Assembly: GCA_036506155.1 (NCBI GenBank)
Contig: DASXSF010000119.1
Coordinates: 1-14,576 of the forward strand
DNA from: DASXRA01 sp036506155
Lineage (GTDB): Bacteria; Actinomycetota; Actinomycetes; Mycobacteriales; Jatrophihabitantaceae
Direction of reading: 5' to 3'
DNA length: 14,576 nucleotides
A program made the position numbers and the translations under genes. Positions 12,631 through 14,576 of the stretch are shown piece by piece. The notes beneath the pieces are model-generated. The model was not told the DNA's origin. It saw only the letters and a program-made list of their open reading frames with translations, and did not search any database. The number at the start of each line of letters is the position of its first letter. The stretch's first letter is position 1.

Positions 12631-13922
12631 GTGCGGCAGGGCCCGGCCTGCGCCTGCGCGGGGAGGAGCCAGTCGTCGTCGTGGGCGGCGGGGTCGTCGG
12701 GCTGTGCGTCGCCTACTACCTGGTTAGCGCCGGCATCCCGGTCGAGGTCGTCGAGCGGCACGCGCTGGGATCTGGCGCCTCATGGGGGAACGCCGGATGG
12801 GTGTGCGCCTCGCATTCCGCACCCATCCCTGCCCCGGGGGTGATGCGCTACGCCGTCGGCTCGCTGGGAAGACCGGAGGCGCCGCTGTACTTGCGGCCGT
12901 TCCCGGACGCGCGGTTCGCGTCGTGGCTCTGGCGGTTCTGGCGCAGCACCACACCCGCCCGGTTCCGGCGCGGCTATCAGGCCATCGCCGAGCTGAACCG
13001 TCCCACCTTCGAGCTGTTCGACGAGCTGGCCGCCGCCGGGGTGGACACCACGCTGCAACGGTTCGGGCTGGTGCACGCGTTCCTCTCCGCGGCACATGCA
13101 CGCGCGTTCCTGAACGTCCAGCGCGAAATGGCACCCGGACGCTACGAGCTCCCGGACGAGATTGCCTCCGGCCTGGCCGCGTGTGGCCTCGACCCGGTGC
13201 TGTCGCCGGAGGTTCGTGCCGCGTACCTAGTGCCGGGCGAGGGCGTCGTTGACCCGGGGCAGCTCGTCGCGGGGTTGGCGAAGGCCGTCGTCGAGCGCGG
13301 CGGTCGGGTGCACGAGAACACCCAGGTCACCGGCCTGCGACGTGACGCGGACTCCGTGGTAGCGGTCGAAACGCCGACCGGCGAGCTGCGCTGTGACGCG
13401 GTCGCGATCGCGGCCGGCACCTGGTCCGCCCAGCTGCTGGGCATGATCGGCCGGCGTATCCCGCTGCAGGCCGGCAAGGGCTACAGCTTCTCGGTCGATC
13501 TCGACCCCGCACCCCGCCACGCCCTCTACCTCGGCGACCACAAGATCGCAGTCTCACCGATGGGTGCCGCCACGCGCATCGCCGGCACGATGGAATTTAG
13601 CGGCAACAACCGCCGCATGGACTGGCGTCGCATCGTGGCCGTCGCGCGCGGAAGCCGCGCCTACCTGGGGCGGTGGTTCACCGATCCGGACGACCTCGCG
13701 ACCCAGATCCGCGACCCATGGGTCGGCGCCCGACCGCTACTACCGGACGGGATCCCGCTCATCGACCGCGTGGCCGGCAACGTCTTCGTCGCGACCGGGC
13801 ACGCCATGCTCGGCGTCACCCTGGGCCCAGCCACCGGATCCGCGCTTGCCAGCTACCTGCGCAGCGGCCAGCGGCCCACGGTGCTGGCGCCGTTCCGGAT
13901 CGACCGGCTGGGATCAGGGTGA
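12627..13922 (+). CDS. FAD-dependent amine/D-amino-acid oxidoreductase (DAO family, DadA-like)
   Basis: The product is 431 aa. The GTG at 12627 overlaps the ATPase stop (GTGA). An N-terminal dinucleotide-binding fold is at 15-43 (PVVVVGGGVVGLCVAYYL, then VVERH with Glu43 for the ribose). It is followed by SGASWGNAGWVCASHSAP, typical of DadA (G-x-S-x-x-N-A-G), a middle substrate domain, and the C-terminal FAD segment ATGHAMLGVTLGPATGS. No signal peptide is visible, so it is cytoplasmic or membrane-peripheral. Family members oxidise D-amino acids, sarcosine, glycine or gamma-glutamyl-amines. Coupling to a glutamine-synthetase-like ligase recalls the E. coli Puu pathway (PuuA/PuuB), so gamma-glutamylamine oxidase is a good alternative to D-amino-acid dehydrogenase. 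The exact substrate cannot be read from sequence. Confidence 0.9.
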   Translation: MSAAGPGLRLRGEEPVVVVGGGVVGLCVAYYLVSAGIPVEVVERHALGSGASWGNAGWVCASHSAPIPAPGVMRYAVGSLGRPEAPLYLRPFPDARFASWLWRFWRSTTPARFRRGYQAIAELNRPTFELFDELAAAGVDTTLQRFGLVHAFLSAAHARAFLNVQREMAPGRYELPDEIASGLAACGLDPVLSPEVRAAYLVPGEGVVDPGQLVAGLAKAVVERGGRVHENTQVTGLRRDADSVVAVETPTGELRCDAVAIAAGTWSAQLLGMIGRRIPLQAGKGYSFSVDLDPAPRHALYLGDHKIAVSPMGAATRIAGTMEFSGNNRRMDWRRIVAVARGSRAYLGRWFTDPDDLATQIRDPWVGARPLLPDGIPLIDRVAGNVFVATGHAMLGVTLGPATGSALASYLRSGQRPTVLAPFRIDRLGSG

Positions 13923-14576
13923 ATCCGCCGCTCACCGTCGACGAGCTACGCACGCTCGTCGGCGAGGGCCGCATCGACACCGTGCTGGTCGCGTTCACCG
14001 ACATGCAGGGACGGTTGCAGGGCAAGCGGGTGCACGCCCAGTTCTTCCTCGACAGTGTGCTCGAGCACGGAACGGAGGGCTGCAACTACCTGCTCGCCGT
14101 CGACGTCGAGATGAACACCGTCGCGGGGTATGCCATCTCGTCCTGGGAGACCGGCTACGGGGACATGATGTTCGAGCTGGATCTGACGACACTGCGACGC
14201 ATCCCGTGGCAGCCGGGCACCGCAATGGTCCAGTGCGACCTGTGCTGGCTTGACGGGCGCGGGCCGGTGCGCCCGGCGCCGCGGCAGATCCTGGCGTCGG
14301 TGGTGGAGCGGGCGCACGAGCTCGGCTACGAGGCGCTGGCCGGGACCGAGTTGGAGTTCATCGTCTTCGATGACTCGTACGAGGCCGCCTGGGACGCGCG
14401 GTATCGCGGCCTCACGCCGGCCAACCGGTACAACATCGACTATTCGCTGCTCGGCGGCGCACGGGTGGAGCCGCTGCTGCGCGATATCCGCACCCACATG
14501 TACGGGGCCGGGCTCACCGTGGAATCGGCCAAGGGCGAATGCAACCCGGGGCAGTACGAGATCGCCTTCCGCTACG
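13919..14576 (+). CDS. Glutamine-synthetase-family gamma-glutamylpolyamine/amine ligase (GlnA3/GlnA4-like), 3' end outside window
   Basis: The GTG at 13919 overlaps the previous stop (GTGA). The visible part is 219 residues, about half of the expected length. Seen: the beta-grasp domain with FTDMQGRLQGKRV, the stretch GCNYLLAVDVEMNTVAGYA, SSWETGYGD, then the catalytic domain with GTELEFIVFDD at 142-152 and ESAKGECNPGQYEI at 202-215. These Glu residues are the metal/ATP ligands of the GS fold. The stretches around EHGTEGCNYLLAVD, RGLTPANRYNIDYS and VESAKGECN resemble Streptomyces GlnA3/GlnA4 enzymes, which glutamylate polyamines or ethanolamine instead of ammonia; this comes from family memory. 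Together with the importer and the flavin oxidase it fits a gamma-glutamylation route for amine use. It is the last visible gene of the operon. Confidence 0.88.
   Translation, partial: MNPPLTVDELRTLVGEGRIDTVLVAFTDMQGRLQGKRVHAQFFLDSVLEHGTEGCNYLLAVDVEMNTVAGYAISSWETGYGDMMFELDLTTLRRIPWQPGTAMVQCDLCWLDGRGPVRPAPRQILASVVERAHELGYEALAGTELEFIVFDDSYEAAWDARYRGLTPANRYNIDYSLLGGARVEPLLRDIRTHMYGAGLTVESAKGECNPGQYEIAFRY

Overview
The window looks like a piece of a high-GC actinobacterial chromosome. Base composition is strongly G+C-rich except for one patch near 3225-3720, GTG starts are common, terminator hairpins lack U-tracts, and the protein families point the same way (TadC-type secretion protein, lamin-tail secreted protein, LURP-one protein, PucR regulator, GlnA3/GlnA4-like ligase). 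I cannot name the genus.

It falls into two very different halves. The left part (1-8726) is an accessory region full of broken genes. It begins with the end of a GT-B/GT4 glycosyltransferase (2-628). A poorly coding stretch follows, with an orphan 136-codon ORF and the tails of two transposases: an IS6-type remnant on the minus strand and an rve-type integrase remnant on the plus strand. Next are an intact LURP-one-related gene (2414-2938, minus) and a relatively AT-rich remnant of a TgmB/MvdD-like ATP-grasp peptide maturase (3256-3770, minus). From 3795 to about 7324 there is a decayed prophage-like block. It holds a multiply frameshifted tape-measure protein, a pair of coupled small minus-strand ORFs, two copies of a small protein ending in W-H-W-P-E, a lamin-tail secreted protein interrupted by an amber codon inside its signal peptide, a frameshifted small HGNCPVKH-type protein, and two tiny minus-strand genes. 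Then comes a three-part mosaic: a TadC fragment, an internal piece of an IS630-family transposase, and the 3' end of a group II intron (maturase C-terminus, domain V, domain VI).

The right part (8727-14576) is clean and densely coding. A PucR/CdaR-type regulator is transcribed divergently from a tightly packed operon: substrate-binding lipoprotein, permease, ATPase, DadA-like FAD amine oxidoreductase, and a glutamine-synthetase-fold ligase cut by the window edge. From the permease onward the genes overlap by 4 nt at each junction. Together they suggest uptake of an amino compound or polyamine, gamma-glutamylation by the ligase and oxidation by the flavoprotein, under control of a sensor of a small ligand. 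The substrate is inferred, not shown.

Frameshifts and nonsense codons occur only in the left part, while all six right-hand genes are uninterrupted. This argues for real decay rather than uniformly poor sequence. I do not see a clearly new defence or biosynthetic system. The best leads are the ATP-grasp remnant, the amber-interrupted lamin-tail protein, the recombinant TadC/IS630/intron junctions and the PucR-controlled amine operon.
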